Source of the DNA: Effrenium voratum
Lineage: Eukaryota > Sar > Dinophyceae > Suessiales > Symbiodiniaceae
Assembly (NCBI GenBank): GCA_963377175.1
Contig: CAUJNA010003324.1
Coordinates: forward strand, 624,567 to 688,566
DNA: 64,000 nt
Direction of reading: 5' to 3'
The notes below the pieces were generated by a model. That model made no database searches, was not told the origin of the DNA, and saw only the letters and a program-made list of their open reading frames with translations. Each line of letters starts with the position of its first letter. The first letter of the stretch is position 1. Positions 44,325 to 57,123 of the stretch are shown piece by piece. A program made the translations under genes and the position numbers.

Positions 44325-46120
44325 AAATGCTGCAGCTTTTCACATCGCAAGCCATTGAGCGCTCTTGTTTCTAAAGCATGCAGCCTTGAGAAACTCCTGA
44401 GCCGCACAGGCCCGCCTTCCCCTTGTGGCTGGCAATATTTGGCGATGGAAGTAACTTTCCACTCTTCCAAATGCAGAATCTCGGATCCGACCTCGGGCAT
44501 CAGGCAACCAAAAGGACAACAAACAGCTCTGCTGGAATAGTGCTGACCCGTCATTCCTTTATACTCCCTTGCGCCATAGTGTGCCCAGGAGCTCGTTGTC
44601 ATAGATGCAGAAGCAAGCCGTTCTTTCTGCTTTCGGCTTCGTCTCGGCCTCATCACCTGACTGGCCGAACCGACTTTTGCTGCCTCCCCTTGCCCCACCG
44701 GCTGAATAGCGCACCTCGGAGAAAATCCGACTCTGGAAAGACCTGGCCACGCTGGCATCCACGAGAGGCTTGGGGAGGGGGGCTGCCAGTAGTGGAGATT
44801 GACCACATCCGCAAATTCTTTGGGAAACGGCCCCCAAGTCCTTACACCCACCCCAATGTTGCGAACTGGGAATGGTGAGACACCGCACATGGCGCCTGTG
44901 CACTGCCTATGGCAGCCATGCCCGACTCTGCAGAGCTGCTATGCTTTGATGGCTTGTGGCGTGACGGGTAGCTCGTTCTTGAATGGTTTAGGCAAAATTA
45001 CGGGACTGAATTGATCACAACCAGACTGGCTTGATACGGGCTGCATGGTCAAAAGCCTGACTTGAAGGTTGGTTCTTGTTTTTTGGATCGGCACTCAACT
45101 TGAGCACTAGATGCTGGCCGGCTCGAACAAGATCATGCCCAGGCAACCACAGCAGAGACTGGCGCTAAGCAGGTTGGAGGAACAGTCTTGCAAAAGAGAG
45201 CTCCTGAAACCCCGAACACGTGTTTGTGTCTCAACCCCTTTGAAATATGGGGATCACAGCCTGAAATGCTAGGATGAAACAGGCACTGTGGTGAGGCAGG
45301 ATCCGATTCGCAAGTGAACTGGCACAAGCACCTGTCATCATTCATGACCTTCTCCATGTGAAGCTGTCCATGCCTGAAGCAGAGATCCCCTGGGGCTGCG
45401 ATCTATCTAATGCTGAATGAGCCTATTCGGCCTGTGAGGCACCTAAGCTGAGCCCATCCCTCCACCTAGGAAAGACTCCTCTGAGGAAGTTTCACTCGAA
45501 GTCCAAAATCTTCTGGCACGTTCAAAGGGCTGAACGACTTGGTGACCATTGTCTGCTTGAAGCTTTGCATTTCCACACGCGTGGCACCCGCCCTCTCCTG
45601 ATGTACTCTTCAGCCCTGACCTGACACTCCTGGCGGAGACGGAGCCGCATTCCGAGGGCTCAATCCCCATTGGCAAATTTTGACTCCGCTCGCAGAGATT
45701 AAATTTAAACAACAAGGACAAAGATATATACACATGCAAAATACACACCAAGGTACTAAAATGAATGCCGATATTTCCAAGTGGAAAGTGAGCAGAGACC
45801 TCCGAGGCTCAGCAATCCGGATCAGAGGTCATTATATTGCTTCACGAGCAAGGTCCAGACACGTCTGCTGAGCTGCACCCAAGATGCTTCACTCCCCAAA
45901 TCCCGTCAATCAGCAGACGTCAACTGATCCAAAAAGTGAAATTGGACAGCGCCTCGTTGCAGGTGCTCACATGGTCGCCTCAGACACATCAAGCTAACCG
46001 ACAAAAGCAAAAGGGAAGAAGCAGCATGAAAACGGATACGCAACCCCTGACCGTTGCATCCTCTTCTTAGCCCTTTCTGGCCAATGCTTCCCATCGCCAA
46101 ATGCAGCCACCGCCACTCAC
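44325..46120. other. No firm gene
   Basis: Minus ETKPKAERTACFCIYDNELL near 44.6 kb is coding-like and may be an exon. Nothing else stands out. Confidence 0.35.
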
Positions 46121-46210
46121 GTTGCCCATGGCGCCGGCCACGAAGGGAATGGGGACCCGACCCGGGGACCCGGGGACGGGTTCCAAGCGACAAGGGGCGC
46201 CCCCGATTTG
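46121..46210 (-). CDS. Unassigned 30-codon exon with canonical splice sites
   Basis: Phase 0 at both ends, from a TTTCAG acceptor to a GTGAGT donor. It reads QIGGAPCRLEPVPGSPGRVP, then IPFVAGAMGN. Nearly all third positions are G/C. One of the cleanest single exons in the window, but the protein is not recognised and partner exons were not found. Confidence 0.5.
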
Positions 46211-46587
46211 CTGAAATCCGAGCCCTGAGCCCTATGAGATGTCAGCCCAAAGGAATCCTTTTCTCTAAGGCTTTGTCTGGCTGTCTTAGCGATGTGCCAA
46301 TCTTTGAAATCTTCGAGAAGCGAAGCCACTGAACCTCGTTTGGAAAGTACGGCGTGCGGTGATCTAAGAGGTGCACGCACAACGAGGCAAACATCGTTGA
46401 GGTGATCTCCTCTTGCTACTTGTGTTCCTACTTGCCCCCTTTGAGGGGTCGTGCAGTAGAACGGATTCCTCCCCGCCGCCCACCTCACTGTCTCCTCTCC
46501 TCATCTCTCTTTCTCCCTCTCTATGGACATACATATGTGTTTATAGATATTAAATTATCTTCCCCGTGCCTGAGACCCATCTTTCTA

Positions 46588-46618
46588 ATCTAGAAAGAGT
46601 TTCTAATCTAGAAAGAGT
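46588..46618 (+). repeat. Direct repeat, two copies of a 17-bp unit
   Basis: TTCTAATCTAGAAAGAG occurs twice in direct succession (second copy at 46601). Confidence 0.8.
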
Positions 46619-47269
46619 CAACTCTCAGGATAGTCGTCAGCCACTGCCAAACTGTCTTACAGCCAGTCACTTTCTCCACGCCCTCTCTTCCGCATCACAT
46701 CGCTTGCAGCTGCTGAAGGAAGGCCTCGTGCCGGACATGGACTCATGAGCTGCCTGCCAAATGTTGGAAGCATGTCCCATTCTTCTGGGTGACTTGCTCA
46801 CCCGCCGGCTAGCTACCTGAGATAATGAGTTTCAGGCAATTTCATCACAAGTGCAAGCTGTCTCTGCACAGGTGACTCGCCCAGAACAAATACGGAAGAC
46901 TGGACTGATGTTCATGCAGGAATCAAACCTTTCCCCTCCAAAAAGCATGCAAAGTTCAACCACCCCACCCAAAACCCCGCACTTACGCGCAACCTTGCTT
47001 TACTGCTGGATTCGTTGTCTCAGCAAGCCAGGGCATACTTCCGAGGGCTTTTCCGGGAAATTCAATGGGCATCCCAAGGTTTGGTCCAATCTGTTGGTTC
47101 CTCCTGAAGTGCAGGTAGGCCATTCAACAAGCGGCAACATGTGGTTGAATTTTCCACTGCTGCCTTAATCCAAACTAACATAGGGGATAAGTTATGCCAA
47201 AGAAAAGTAGCGCTTGTCCGCGTCCCGTTTGCCACGGCATGTGCTTGTTTTGTGCGTAAACAAGCACGT

Positions 47270-47440
47270 CCATGTGCTTGTCCGCGTGCATGTGCATGTC
47301 TGTGCGCGTATGCATGTGTGTGTGTGTGTGTACGTGCGCGTGTCTGTGCGCACGAATCAGCACGTGCGCCTGCGGTTCTGTAAGCGTGCACATCTGCGTG
47401 TGTGCGAGTGCATGTGCCGGTCCTTGCACGTGTGCGTAGC
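47270..47440 (+). repeat. TG/CG-rich degenerate dinucleotide tract
   Basis: Alternating purine-pyrimidine (GTGTGCGCGT-like) sequence over about 170 bp, a pattern that favours Z-DNA. Val/Cys/Arg frames are artefacts. Confidence 0.85.
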
Positions 47441-47651
47441 CCATCCTTGGGCCAGGCCTCGCATGTGCACTAGTGTCATGGAAAGCACATGGTAAAAACG
47501 ATTCCCACCCCACCAGCACCTTCACTGTTTGGCAGTGAAAACAAGGAAACGGCCAACAAGGGGAGGGGACAAAGACCGAGTACGTTCAGCAATCACAAAA
47601 AAGCCGGCTATGGGTGAATGAGCATCCTGTAGACGGATTTTGCCATGCGTT

Positions 47652-47741
47652 TCATTTGCCAAGTGAAGGCCCATGGACGACGAATCCCGTCGCCTGGGTA
47701 TGCACATTGGCCACGCGCTTGAAGCCCATGGAGCGGAGAAC
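47652..47741 (-). CDS. Possible terminal exon
   Basis: 29 codons and a TGA after a CGCCAG acceptor. It reads VLRSMGFKRVANVHTQATGF. Good third positions; competing long plus and minus frames exist over the same bases. Confidence 0.3.
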   Translation of the reverse strand, partial: VLRSMGFKRVANVHTQATGFVVHGPSLGK

Positions 47742-48211
47742 CTGGCGGGGAGGTCATTGGCATTGGTAGAAGTCTTGGAAGTCTTAGAAGTCCAAATGAA
47801 AGCTCCCTTACTTTACATGACACACTGCGCAAGACTGGGGATGAATGGGGCCTTGAATGTTTCAAGGCAGGATGGAAGCCAAGCGCACGTCTCTGTCGCT
47901 CTTCCTTCGCTCCTCCACAGCATCCGCAGCGTGCGACTTGTCGGTGCCGCACACCGCCACCGAGCGGACCTACCCAAGGACTTCGGGCCATTTTGTTCCC
48001 TAGTCGCAGCGCCAATATGCGGCGCGCGAATCCCGAGCAGCCCACTCTAACAACCAGCTACTCGTTTCCACCAGGAGTACAACCAGGGGCGGGTGAGTAC
48101 AGTTTGCTGGCTCATTCATTTGAACGACGACCGCAGTTTATCTGTATTTTTCATGGCCCTGACTCTGATGGAGTCTTTTTGCGGCTTGTGTTTTGCTGGT
48201 ACTGAACTCCC

Positions 48212-49437
48212 CTATGACATCTGGGTCCAGGTTGACATGCGCGGTACAGATCGAGGGGGCCGTGCATGCAGTACCATCTTTGGAAGCCTGATGGCTCCTT
48301 TAAAGGACCTTTCTCCATGTTTGCGCAGTTTGCCTCCAAAAGCCAATGACTTTGCATGTTTTGAAAGCAGACCGATCCATGCACATTCATTCATATGGGC
48401 AGCGTTAAAAGTATCCTGCGCAACATGTTGAAGTCTCTGGACCTGATTTGCCCTCGCCTCCTCCCACAATCCATACAGCCCATAATGCCACCAATTGTTC
48501 TTGGGGCTCCCAACTCGCTTCTTGCCATGTTCTTTCGCTCCAGGTTCTCACTGCAGCAAGCGGTTCTGATTGGATCGCCACCATCTGCCACTATGATCTC
48601 TGCTATTGGTTTCCGTCTTCTTTGCTCACAGTATCTGCTGACAGGGATAACTGGCCGTGTGTAATGAACCTGTCTTATGGCTGCGTTTGCATGCCTGAAA
48701 CACCGCTGCGTTCGAGTTGTCCCTATTCACAAGTGTGGTTCGCATCTTCAGAGTTTGCCGCAGCCCCCTGGATTGAAATGCGTCCAGCTTGGTGTTCAAG
48801 AGCTCGTTCACCTGCACTAAATCCATTCGTAAACAAGATTGAATTTTGGCGCAGCAGAATTCCACGAGTCGTTTCCAGGTCAAAAAGCATTCTGAAATTC
48901 ACTCGCTTGTTTCTCGTTTAGGATCCCCTTTGTCATTCAGCACGTAGCCAAGATAGTTAGACCCGTGAACAAACTTTGCTTGGTCATTGCTCTTGACACA
49001 TACTTTGTTAAGTTTGAGACGAACGAAAGGAGACAAAGGCTCGGGGATAGGAGGCATCCTTGGCATCGCCTGTTGTTTGGCTCACACCATTGCAACACTC
49101 ACCCCTCCACTTCTACCTTAAAAGCCGGTTTCCAACACAACCCGGCCAAAAGACTACGCAACTCCATCTGTTCCCGGGCAGACATCAGTCCAGAGTGGGA
49201 AACCTTGTCGAATGCGATTTCCCTGTCGATCAAAGCTCGGTTGAGTTTTCTGTCTGCTCGCTCTGCAGTGTTCACCAGCCACCTGGTCAGGTGTATTGCT
49301 TGCGACAAAACCGTATTGTGTGCTCTGCAGGCGGCCGTCAAGGGCTTCTGATACTTGAGTTTGCAGCAATGCCACGACAAATTTGGAAAAAGTGTTCGGA
49401 TGGGAAATCGGCCTATAGTTTGCAAGGCTTCACGCAC
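48212..49437 (-). mobile_element. Decayed LINE (non-LTR) retrotransposon, reverse-transcriptase region
   Basis: Fragments of an endonuclease/reverse-transcriptase polyprotein read in order on minus but in shifting frames. Around 49.30 kb QSTQYGF; around 49.2 kb VNTAERADRKLNRALIDREI then AFDKVSH (fingers and palm motif A region); around 49.0 kb SNYLGYVLNDKGDPKRE; around 48.78 kb LNTKLDAFQSRGLRQTL then TTLVNRDNSN (thumb and C-terminal region); then LGAPRT and, after another shift, GLWEEARANQ. About 100-150 residues, including the expected YADD catalytic motif, are missing between 49.1 and 49.05 kb. With frameshifts and this deletion it is inactive. Ends are not defined; possible endonuclease remnants lie upstream to about 50.1 kb. 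Confidence 0.75.
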
Positions 49438-51094
49438 TCCCTTTCTTGACTAGTCTTCAGCTCCTTCCATGTTCCCATAGAACAGCACGCTGCTGCTGGC
49501 CTTCAGCCGCCTATGCAGCACGACCGGTCTCTTACATCTTGGCCACGCTTTGCTCCTGCTTAGGGCGTGGCTCAAACTTCGGGCGGAACGCAAGCACCGT
49601 AGCAGTGGCTTTCAATTTGACTACGCAACCAGTCGGGAAATGATCTGAGGCGACGTTGGCAAAGACGTCCGACCCACAGGAATAAATTCACGCCATTGCG
49701 AGCAAGTTGAAACGTAGTCCAGCCTTGTGGGTCACCAGCTTGTAGTCCGTCTTTTCAAACTTGGTATTCATCAGAAAACTTTCCGCGCTGTCACGGCGGG
49801 CAATTCAAAGCACTCCGCTTTCCATTGCTCCTTCCGTCTGCATGGCAAGCGTAGTGTTTGCGGTCGAACGTGTGGTTGCCAACTCCCCGTTCATGCGCGC
49901 AATTCATCGTTCGCACCCTTCAGGCACGTGATTGTCAAAACTCCACCTAGAAGCACGGGTCCATTCATGAGGACCCTGATTACCAACCGTTCTTGACCGC
50001 ACGCGAAGCGCTCAATGGTTTCGCACCGCTCTTTTCGCAGCTGGGGGATGCAAAATGGAGAAAGACGACTGCAATGACTACCTTGGCCCTTGCAAATATG
50101 CATCATTAAGGAAAAGGTTTTCATGTCTGCTGCTCGTCTGGGCCCGTTGGTGGGGCGGATGCAGTGGGGCCAGGCCAGGTGATGCCCAGGCCGCTAGCTT
50201 CGGGGCCGGCTTGCAGTAAAGACCACAACCCTCGCTCTTGCTGCAGCTGTAAGGTGAATTACACACCACAATTGGACCACAATCAGAAGAACACTGCGTA
50301 TGTAGCGAAACGCCAGCGGCCTTGCCTTTCGGCCTTCATCGGCGGCCTGGGCTGAACAGCCGGCAGCGTTAACCATTGGAACGAACGTGACAAATCCGAA
50401 TTGCAACACTGTAAATTGGCAATGTAGCGATGTGTTGGAAAGGGGGTGGCAAGGAAATCCTATCAAAAGCTTCTTGTTTCAAAATAACAAAGTGCAAAAA
50501 GCCGGCTGTTAGCCATCTGATGGCATCTTGTGTGATGGCAACGCTGTCATAGGGTTTATGAACCCACCACAATGCCTTCCACCAAGAAAAAACATAGTCA
50601 GAAAGTATTAAAAACCACTGCAAAAGTATGCCGTGTGCCGTGCTCTTCCGTTTGGTCTCAATTCCTCTCGTGGCTGTCATCAAATCCCTGATTTCTCCTA
50701 GAACTCATGCCAAACACAAACCTCTCCTGGCGCGCTTTCTCTGAGTTGGCTCTTAGATGTCCGGCCCCGCACAAAACACGTCGGGGCTTCAAAATACAAA
50801 CCTCGCATTTGAGTGAGGTGGGGATCTGAAGTACCTGGTCCCCAACTTTGAGCCACGAGTGCAAGCAGGAAAGCAGGGTTCCTTTGCAAGTTTGGTCGGT
50901 TCACCTGTTCCATCCCCTGGGAAACCTTTTAATAGCAAGAAGCCACCTGTTGATCAACCAGCAAGTGTATCCCCACAAAACTCTCGTTTTGCTGCTTATT
51001 TAGATCCTCCATTCGCCTGCTGCAACTCGCCGGTGGCCCAGCTTCTCAGCTTCTCAAAGGGCAACGACAGCTCCTCGCGGCCCCGACTTGCGAG
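49438..51094. other. No firm gene; possible upstream LINE remnants
   Basis: A minus stretch at 49.89-50.12 kb (RLVIRVLMNGPVLLGGVLTI) could be the endonuclease part of the same LINE, but the match is weak. Plus KPFNSKKPPVDQPASVSPQN near 50.95 kb is unassigned. Confidence 0.35.
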
Positions 51095-51349
51095 TTGCCA
51101 AAATGTGGGACTTGCCGAATGTTTGGCCACGGACTGGACATTAGATATGCCACCCCTGCTTCAACCCTTTGGGCTTGCCACAGCCCCGGTGGCCACGGTT
51201 CCTTCAAAAATGCCGCATGCCTTGGTTGTCGAAATGCTGTTCAGAGTCTACAAAAGAAATGTATTCGCAATGCAAGACGACGTTTGCGAATTGATCCTTG
51301 CACGTATACTCCTCCCCGCAAGCCTCACCCCTATTCTGAGCAGCGCTTA
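51095..51349 (+). CDS. Cysteine-rich open frame, possibly element-derived
   Basis: The plus frame reads CGTCRMFGH, TPASTLWACHS, then AACLGC, with C/H spacing suggestive of a zinc-binding module. A different frame upstream (50859-51090) is also open, so a frameshift may join the two. Could be an ORF1-like relic of a retroelement. Unproven. Confidence 0.22.
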
Positions 51350-51744
51350 GAAGTGTTCCGATTGACTGAAGCGTTCCGCATACGCTGCTGTGCAGCCCAG
51401 CAAATACCAATACCCACTTCGCCGATCTCCCAAGCCAGTCTCCGTCCAAGTCATGAGTAGCGAAATCTAGAATATCCAGCAAGCATGTGAATGGCCCTTC
51501 CAAACTCTTGCAGAAGACCAGCATCTCATTCGACATTGGACTCCTTATGTAATTCAAAGCCTGTTGTTTTGTAGCCCTAATAGCCTGGGCTTCTTTAACA
51601 AAAAATGAGTACAACCCAAATTCCCTGAGCCTTGTTCTTACGTCACTGTACATAGGCCTCTCATTTGAAACCATCCTCAGACCCAAAGTGCATCCAACCT
51701 AAGTCAGCTAGGAATAGTGTTGCTTGAAGTAGGACCCTCAAAAA

Positions 51745-51890
51745 TCGTGATATGTTCGAAGTGGTCTGGTTCTTCTTTTCCAAGGACCAATCTAACCAAA
51801 CTCTGGCACCGAGGACAGGACGTTCCCAAGCTGGGGGCCTCCCACCTGCATCTCTGGCAGCACGCCGGCCGCAGGCCGCCGTGCCACGCG
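51745..51890 (-). CDS. Exon with C-x2-C-x10-C-x2-C zinc ribbon
   Basis: Open after a CTCCCAG acceptor, reading LRPACCQRCRWEAPSLGTSC, then PRCQSLVRLVLG and EEPDHFEHITIFE. Cys spacing is that of RanBP2-type fingers or small zinc ribbons. Third positions over the first 30 codons are strongly G/C. The 3' boundary is approximate. Confidence 0.38.
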
Positions 51891-53139
51891 CTGGGAGCTG
51901 CCTGACACTTGCTGTCTTGCGAGACAAAATCACGAGGTTGACCGATTGATGGCGAAATGAATGGATTGAATGGAATGAATGCTCGAAGGCTTCTCACTTG
52001 CCAATCGGGGCAGGTGTGCGTCCTCTTTCACATAGGCGAACCAACAGTGGAAAGATCCATCCCCGATCCTGGGCCATTGCCCTGTTCACACGAAGCAAGC
52101 AATGAAAAACAAAGGTGTTCCGTGTCATCCTAGCGAGAAATGTTCAACGCTATGCTAAAAAGGACTCAAGGAGGAAAGTGCAAAACCCCAATGAAATTCG
52201 GTCAAAGCCCACCAATTCAGGGTAATGGTCATGGCTCTCTCACAAGGAATCCTTGCAACAGTGATCTAAAGAATGCTCCAAGGGCTGATGGCTGTCCTTA
52301 TCAATCGTCCGGTATAATTCGGTACTGGGATGGCAACCAAAAATCCGACCGAGGTCACGCGCGTGTGCTCCTCGCGCCTCTTTCCAGCCTCACCTGCCAC
52401 GTTCGTAGCAGTGAGACCATTCAGTGGTGCCAGTTGCAAAGTTGTTTTCTTGCCTCCAAAAGCCAAGTCCTTGGCTTACATGTCCGTGCGCGTTGGAGGA
52501 AAAGGACGAACCAAACTGAACTTTGACAGACGCTCGCAAAATAGGCAATACACATCGGATCAAACGGCTTCTGCTGAGAACGACTGTACAAAACTGCACT
52601 GAAGGCCGTGCCATCTTCTCTAAAGCAATAGCAAACCAACAGGGGCCAGCAAGTGTGGAGCTGGCACTCTGACGCTTCTGCCCATGTCACTCAAGTCCTA
52701 CAAGCGCTCCAGCTGTGGTCTTGTGTTTGACCTTTCAAAAAGCAGCTCCCTCAGAAAGCGGGAGACAAACGGTCGATTTCGATCATCATGTCCGCATTTG
52801 GCCCAATAGCAAAACCATATCGAGAAAAAGCCAGCTAGCCGGCCAGAAGCAGGTCCGGCTCATGCAGGAAGCGGACCAGGGCCTGGAAGCCATTGGAACC
52901 GCTCAGCCCAGCTTGCAACGAATTCAGATGGATTTCTCAAGGCATGGCAAGTTTGAGAAACATTTGCAGGTCCCAAACCGGGATCAAACATGCATTCGGG
53001 CAACTTCTGCCTCAAGTCTGCCAACCACCTGTTTGAACAGATATATCCTCCATTGTTCCAGACACAGTCTCATCATCCCGTTCCCGGTTCAAAGGGAACC
53101 CTGGAATCAGAGAGCCGCTCTTTAGAAGAACGGCAATCA

Positions 53140-53287
53140 GCTTCCCACAAAGGCCAACCCGTGCTGGCTGCAACCCGATTTCGCCAAAGCCGAGAGAAAC
53201 AAATTCTGCTTGGGCCTCCAGCCAGACAGGCCGATCCTCGAAGAGCCACTCGGGCAAGCGGCCCGCCTGAGGAATGGCGAGCAAGAC
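53140..53287 (-). CDS. Unassigned exon
   Basis: Open after an AGAAAG acceptor, reading VLLAIPQAGRLPEWLFEDRP, then VWLEAQAEFVSLGFGEIGLQ. About 70 percent G/C third positions against about 60 in the rival frame. May belong with the exon at 53554-53692. The 3' end is not fixed. Confidence 0.38.
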
Positions 53288-53553
53288 CTTTCTCGTGATG
53301 AAAAACCATGCACTTGCCTGTTTATTCACACCATTTGAGGACGGCAAGGATGTAAGCCCGGGCAGAGTTCAACTGTAACTGCTTTGGGGCCGTTCGACTT
53401 TTAAAGCACAGCCTCAAAACTTGTTTTCCTCTGCGCATCGGGCTGAGATCAGACAGTTTTCGAGCCCTTGACAAAAACGGGATGCCATCTCGAAGCCAAA
53501 AGAAGAGGTCTCAGTTCCCAGAGAATTCTTGCGCCGGACCTCACTGATCTCAC

Positions 53554-53692
53554 CTGCAGGCTTTGCTGCTTCCGGCGCGCGCCGAGCCGAGCCTTTGTGA
53601 ACAGGCTCTGCATGCCTCTCCTTGCCCTGTCGTTTCTGATCGTCCTCCATCTCTTTCGTCTCGACTTTTTGCTCTGAACTCTCACTGCGGAG
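53554..53692 (-). CDS. Charged, helical exon with canonical splice sites
   Basis: 139 nt from a CGCCAG acceptor to a GTGAGA donor. It reads RSESSEQKVETKEMEDDQKR, then KERHAEPVHKGSARRAPEAA. Highly charged, probably coiled coil or disordered. A second minus frame (basic, SKKSRRKRWRT) is also open. Function unknown. Confidence 0.45.
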
Positions 53693-53770
53693 CTGGCGAT
53701 GTCGGGGCAGCCGTTTCGCCATCGTGGAGGCCGCCCTCCAGCGCACCTGGAAAGATCTGAAGCAGTTTGG

Positions 53771-53874
53771 TGCCTGGGTGCCTGGGTGCCTGGGTGCCTG
53801 GGTGCCTGGGTGCCTGGGTGCCTGGGTGCCTGGGTGCCTGGGTGCCTGGGTGCCTGGGTGCCTGGGTGCCTGGG
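53771..53874 (+). repeat. (TGCCTGGG)13 perfect octanucleotide repeat
   Basis: Thirteen exact copies. Three frames all repeat VPGCLGAW-type peptides. Confidence 0.97.
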
Positions 53875-54091
53875 CACCAACACCGTTCGAGGCATCAGGA
53901 CGTTCATTGAATTACAGTTGCGCAAAAGTAATCCACCTGAGCCCCCACCAAATGCCGCCTGTCGAGGTCAGCGCAACTTGCCCAACAATATCCAAACTTC
54001 AGTTCCGCCTGCAAATGATTCAGCGCGAGCCAGCGCATGCCTTTGGCGCAGCGAAAAACCTCGAAATATGCGTTAAGGCTCGGGTGGCCAG

Positions 54092-54150
54092 CATGTGTGT
54101 GTGTGTGTGTGTGTTTGTGTTTGTGTGTGTGTGTTTGCGTGTGCGTGCGT
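54092..54150 (+). repeat. (TG)n microsatellite
   Basis: GTGTGT with TTTG interruptions and a GCGTGC tail. Confidence 0.92.
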
Positions 54151-54159
54151 GCATTGTGT

Positions 54160-55121
54160 GTTGCGGATGAGTTGCAGTGCAGGTTCCATGACACCGTGAC
54201 CCACCCTTGCCAAAGACTTCCAACACACCATGTCCTTGAGCCGATTCTCGTGATGTATCATGCCCTGATAGCAGAAAGCAAGCTGCCGGGAAGGCGCTTC
54301 TTTTGCTTTCAGCACATTGGGCTGCGGGCTCTCGTTGTAGAACAGGGACAGCAGGGTGTTCCTCGGCTCTGGTCACTGGGAACTAACGAGCTAGCATGCT
54401 TGCATGAGTTTCTTTTAGGGCAACCTAAAGTGGCTCTGAGGCAGCTCTAGCTTTGGCCAAGGCACCAAACCAGGTTGCCCAGGAAGTTGGCTGCCGCCTA
54501 TGTGACCATGTTACTGAAGGTAGACGAACATTCCCCAACTTCCAAACCATTGGTAATTGCGAAAAGCCAACCAAACAGCACACCTATGGCACACCTGTGT
54601 CAAATCACACCTTGCCAAATCTTAGCTCCAGCCTGATGCCGCGTTGGTACGAACGCAAAAATGCCCACAGACATGGGAATCCAGACCTGGAAAGCAGGGA
54701 TGCAATCAACGCTTGAACGGACCACAAGGCCACGGGCGGGTCGTTTCAGTGGAGAGTTTGCAGTTTGCTGCAAACCACGCAATTGTTGCGCTGCATGCTT
54801 CAAATGAACTCAGTCCGTCTAGAATAACTTCTCACACCAGGAAAAACTGGCAAACTGTGCTGCGCACAGCTCGTCCTGACATGTGGACATCCATAGTCTC
54901 CCTGGAATGGCACCACAACAGGCCAATAAACAACTGACCAAGGACAGGGTGCGCCAAAAGCTTCCCTGAACAGCGAGGCAGCCTGACTGCTCAAAGCCGC
55001 AAAGGGAAAGGTAGCACTTTCAAAGCTGGCCTCGAGCTCTGGTGACTCAAGCTCTGCCATAAGACAAAAGACAAACATACGTACAAACGAACGAAAGAGC
55101 AAACAAACCAACAAACAATCA
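54160..55121. other. No firm gene
   Basis: Plus-frame patch HIGLRALVVEQGQQGVPRLW (54.3 kb) and minus-frame patch ELEASFESATFPFAALSSQ (55.0 kb) are coding-like but unplaced. Confidence 0.35.
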
Positions 55122-55394
<273 letters not shown>

Positions 55395-57123
55395 CACAAG
55401 AACACCAGCACACAGGACATGGGCATCCACATCCGTTGCATCTTGCACCAAAAATCAGGTAATGACGGCAGTTATTAAAAGCGAAGCATGCACATTCATG
55501 AATTGCAAAGGCCTCCAATAGCCATTTGCCTTTCATAGGAGCCAGTTGCCGAAAAGAAACAGACCATCCCGCCTTCCAAACGTAGAGCAGGCAGTCGGCA
55601 TATTCACCTCCTTGGGAAGCAAAGGCCATGTTGTTAACGGGGCAAAACTTGCGCACTTTTTGGCGATCCATGTCTGGGCATCCAGCGAACTTTGGCCAAC
55701 AAAGCATCGATGTCTTGTCCACCTCGTCACAGGAGGTCCTATCTGTGATGCCTGATGAGTGCTTGAAACCTTCACGTTGCCAACAGCTCACATCTCTGAG
55801 CATCTGACGATACAAGCCGTTAAAGCCGTAAAATGTGGGCAAGTAAATGATTGGATTCCTGGCCACCGTGTTCACGACAAGTCAAACAGCTGCAAATCCC
55901 TTTAGCTGAGCCACCATACAAATTGCTGCATTGCCACTTTCTGACAAATGGCCTTCCTTGGATCACTCAAATGCTGAAAGCCCAACTTACATAGCCGAAA
56001 GCATATGACCTTGCTGTCCATGACTGACCCGGCTGGACAGACTGTTTTTTGCTGCCGAGCTACACCGAGTTGCCTGGAAAGCGCTGGTTCAGCAGGGTCA
56101 GCCAGGGCCGCAAGCCGCAGGCACCCCAAAGCAAAGAATACAGCGTGAACGCTGAACCTTGCAATTTGCTGCCCAGGGGCTCATTTAAGAGAACGTTCGG
56201 TCTTCTCAATGCACGCTGGTTGACCCTTTGCTGGCAAAATGTGACTCCCCAATCCTACCCCCTTCTCCCTGACAGCCACACCTTACAGGTTGCGATCCAT
56301 AGTAGGGGTTTTGAAGTTCTTTGGTCTAGTGATGGGTCATGCTCCATCTGCCAACACATCAACATGGGCCTTTGTATCATTCCAGCAAAGCCTAGAGGCT
56401 CCTCTGCACATTGAAGGTAGTGTCAACACAGTCCGGCCGCCGCTGTTCAACGCGTTGCGCCTAGGATGTCAGGGAACCTTCACAACAAAAGAGTACCAAG
56501 GTTTGAGTGCTCGAAGAAGATTACACATGGGTTATACAGATTGTGAAAGAAGTCCAAAATCAACATCCGAAGTATCCGGCGTCTCATGCTGAACTGGTGC
56601 CGAAAAATGTGGTGGGGGTTTTAGCTCAGAATGGAATGTCATAATGTGTGCACAAAATCCTTGCTCTGCACGGCACCGAGTTGCTCAATACCTACACAAC
56701 CGACTCTGCCTTGCCAAACCATCAATATGTTGAATGCAAACTCAGCATGGCGCCAGCGCATCGCCAAGGAAGCCCAGCCTGGCCCATGTGTCAGTGCAAA
56801 CCAACGTATTCCCCCAAACCACTCGGATTCAGTTCCTATACAGCATAGTTGTGCAATCTGTGTAAGGCTCCAACGACCCCGCTACCACAGCAGTTGTGGA
56901 TGTAGGGGCCCGAGACAGTGCCCGCTCATAGCAGCCAAGCGCTGCACCCATATTAGATGTTGTACCACAAATGATTCGTTTCACTTTGCCCATTGTTGGT
57001 TCCCACTTGTTTGATTAGGCCAATGCCCATCCCCCGGCTGCATGGGCCACTGAAGACATTGCAGTCATTTGGCAGTTCAAGCCTGATTGGCCCCAAAAGC
57101 CATTCCAAGGTATAGTGACGGAC
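55395..57123. other. No firm gene
   Basis: Plus QAVGIFTSLGSKGHVVNGAK (55.6 kb) is open and protein-like but lacks bias and splice support. The remainder shows nothing. Confidence 0.35.

Noticed and set aside
48093..48921. Plus-strand frames of 80-157 codons
   Set aside because: Antisense to the LINE relic, whose minus reading is recognisable.
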